Shown one piece after another: positions 12,744-13,078 of a DNA stretch of 13,078 nucleotides. Position 1 is the first letter of the stretch. Each line of letters starts with the position of its first letter. Origin of the DNA: Deltaproteobacteria bacterium. Its GTDB lineage: Bacteria > Desulfobacterota > DSM-4660 > Desulfatiglandales > HGW-15. The position numbers and the translations under genes are program-made. The stretch spans positions 1-13,078 of the forward strand of contig JAFGPH010000268.1 of the NCBI GenBank assembly GCA_016926135.1, in the 5' to 3' direction. The notes below the pieces were generated by a model. It was not told the DNA's origin. It made no database searches and saw nothing but the letters and a program-made list of their open reading frames with translations.

Positions 12744-12914
12744 CTATAGACTAACCTTGTGGATGATCCTGGCGAGCACCTCCTTGCCCACGCCGGTCTC
12801 ACCGGTGATCATCAGGTTGTAGTCCGTGAGGGCATAGGCTTCGGCCTGTTGAAACACGCGAAACATGCTCTTGTCGTCTTTCAGGGATGGATTCCATGGC
12901 AAACAGAGTAACAT
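12744..12914 (-). pseudogene. Fragment of a sigma-54-dependent activator (AAA+ Walker A region)
   Basis: A 56-codon frame ends KDDKSMFRVFQQAEAYA, then LMITGETGVGKEVLARIIHK and VSL-TAG. This is the start of the NtrC-type AAA+ domain, where G-E-T/S-G-x-G-K-E is Walker A. The rest of that domain (GAFTGA loop, Walker B, DNA-binding helix-turn-helix) is absent: the frame stops immediately and an unrelated gene follows. The ATG at 12914 has no ribosome site, and the receiver or sensor part is not in frame. It is a clear remnant of a much longer gene (usually over 400 residues). Confidence 0.75.
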
Positions 12915-13078
12915 AATCTGAAAAGTGCGTCAAATTGGCATGCCGTTTTTGCGCTGCCGGCCAACCGTCTCAAATCACACATGTCACTCCGGAGAAGCTG
13001 CACCGTGCCATTCTCCTGGATGATTACCTCCTGGAGCGCCTTGAGAGCTTGCTTCACGTCGGCCCACTCAAAAGAGTG
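12881..13078 (-). CDS. Unidentified partial frame at the right edge
   Basis: An uninterrupted minus-strand frame of 65 residues enters from beyond the window and ends at TGA (12881-12883). It reads helically (WADVKQALKALQEVIIQENG, later LRSDMCDLRRLAG) and overlaps the sigma-54 activator fragment in another frame for its last 34 bases. I do not recognise a domain. It could be the upstream part of the same broken activator, put out of frame by an indel near 12881-12914, or an unrelated gene end. The last residues (LCYSVCHGIHP) look non-native. Confidence 0.3.
   Translation of the reverse strand, partial: HSFEWADVKQALKALQEVIIQENGTVQLLRSDMCDLRRLAGSAKTACQFDALFRLCYSVCHGIHP

Overview
The window looks like chromosomal DNA from a GC-rich Gram-negative bacterium, most likely a Desulfobacterota (former Deltaproteobacteria) lineage. 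The signs are an ADP-heptose synthesis gene for LPS, an outer-membrane-type lipoprotein, an AMP-forming acyl-CoA ligase, and many short intergenic repeats of kinds I recall from that group. The assignment rests on gene content and style only. I see no rRNA or tRNA gene, no CRISPR array and no complete insertion sequence.

Layout: all genes but one are on the minus strand. Reading the minus strand 5' to 3' (right to left): a decayed right edge (12744-13078) holds the Walker A piece of a sigma-54 activator and an unidentified partial frame. Next comes a two-gene module (12726-11985) of a small helical protein overlapping an MNT-type nucleotidyltransferase, a possible toxin-antitoxin pair. The only plus-strand gene, an acyl-CoA ligase (10218-11810), is divergent from an ABC-F ATPase (10094-8112), with a plausible sigma-70 promoter for the ligase between them. 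The ABC-F gene ends inside the remnant of a four-helix-bundle gene. Then comes a 971-residue helicase (7869-4954) that appears to be a natural fusion of the DNA-repair proteins MrfA and MrfB. After that is a ykgJ-like / comF / rfaE2 cluster (4793-3054), then a lipoprotein (2841-2041), and then an operon of an aminotransferase-V 'cysteine desulfurase-like' protein, a shortened LemA and a DUF350 membrane protein that runs off the left edge.

The main theme beyond the genes is small mobile or repetitive DNA at gene junctions. A 145-bp MITE-like element with perfect 20-bp terminal inverted repeats and a 5-bp target duplication splits comF from rfaE2. A 99-bp element with AAAATCCCCC ends sits between rfaE2 and the lipoprotein gene. 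A 15-bp inverted repeat and a heptamer array lie between the helicase and ykgJ, and the array supplies the helicase's last residues and stop. A C-rich repeat appears to have replaced the 3' third of lemA. Several gene ends therefore seem to have been rewritten by repeats or gene remnants.

Functionally the genes are mostly independent housekeeping or accessory functions: DNA repair, ribosome-associated ATPase, LPS precursor synthesis, fatty-acid activation. The strongest candidates for something less described are the MrfA-MrfB fusion, the small-protein/nucleotidyltransferase pair, and the PLP enzyme without a catalytic cysteine next to LemA and DUF350.
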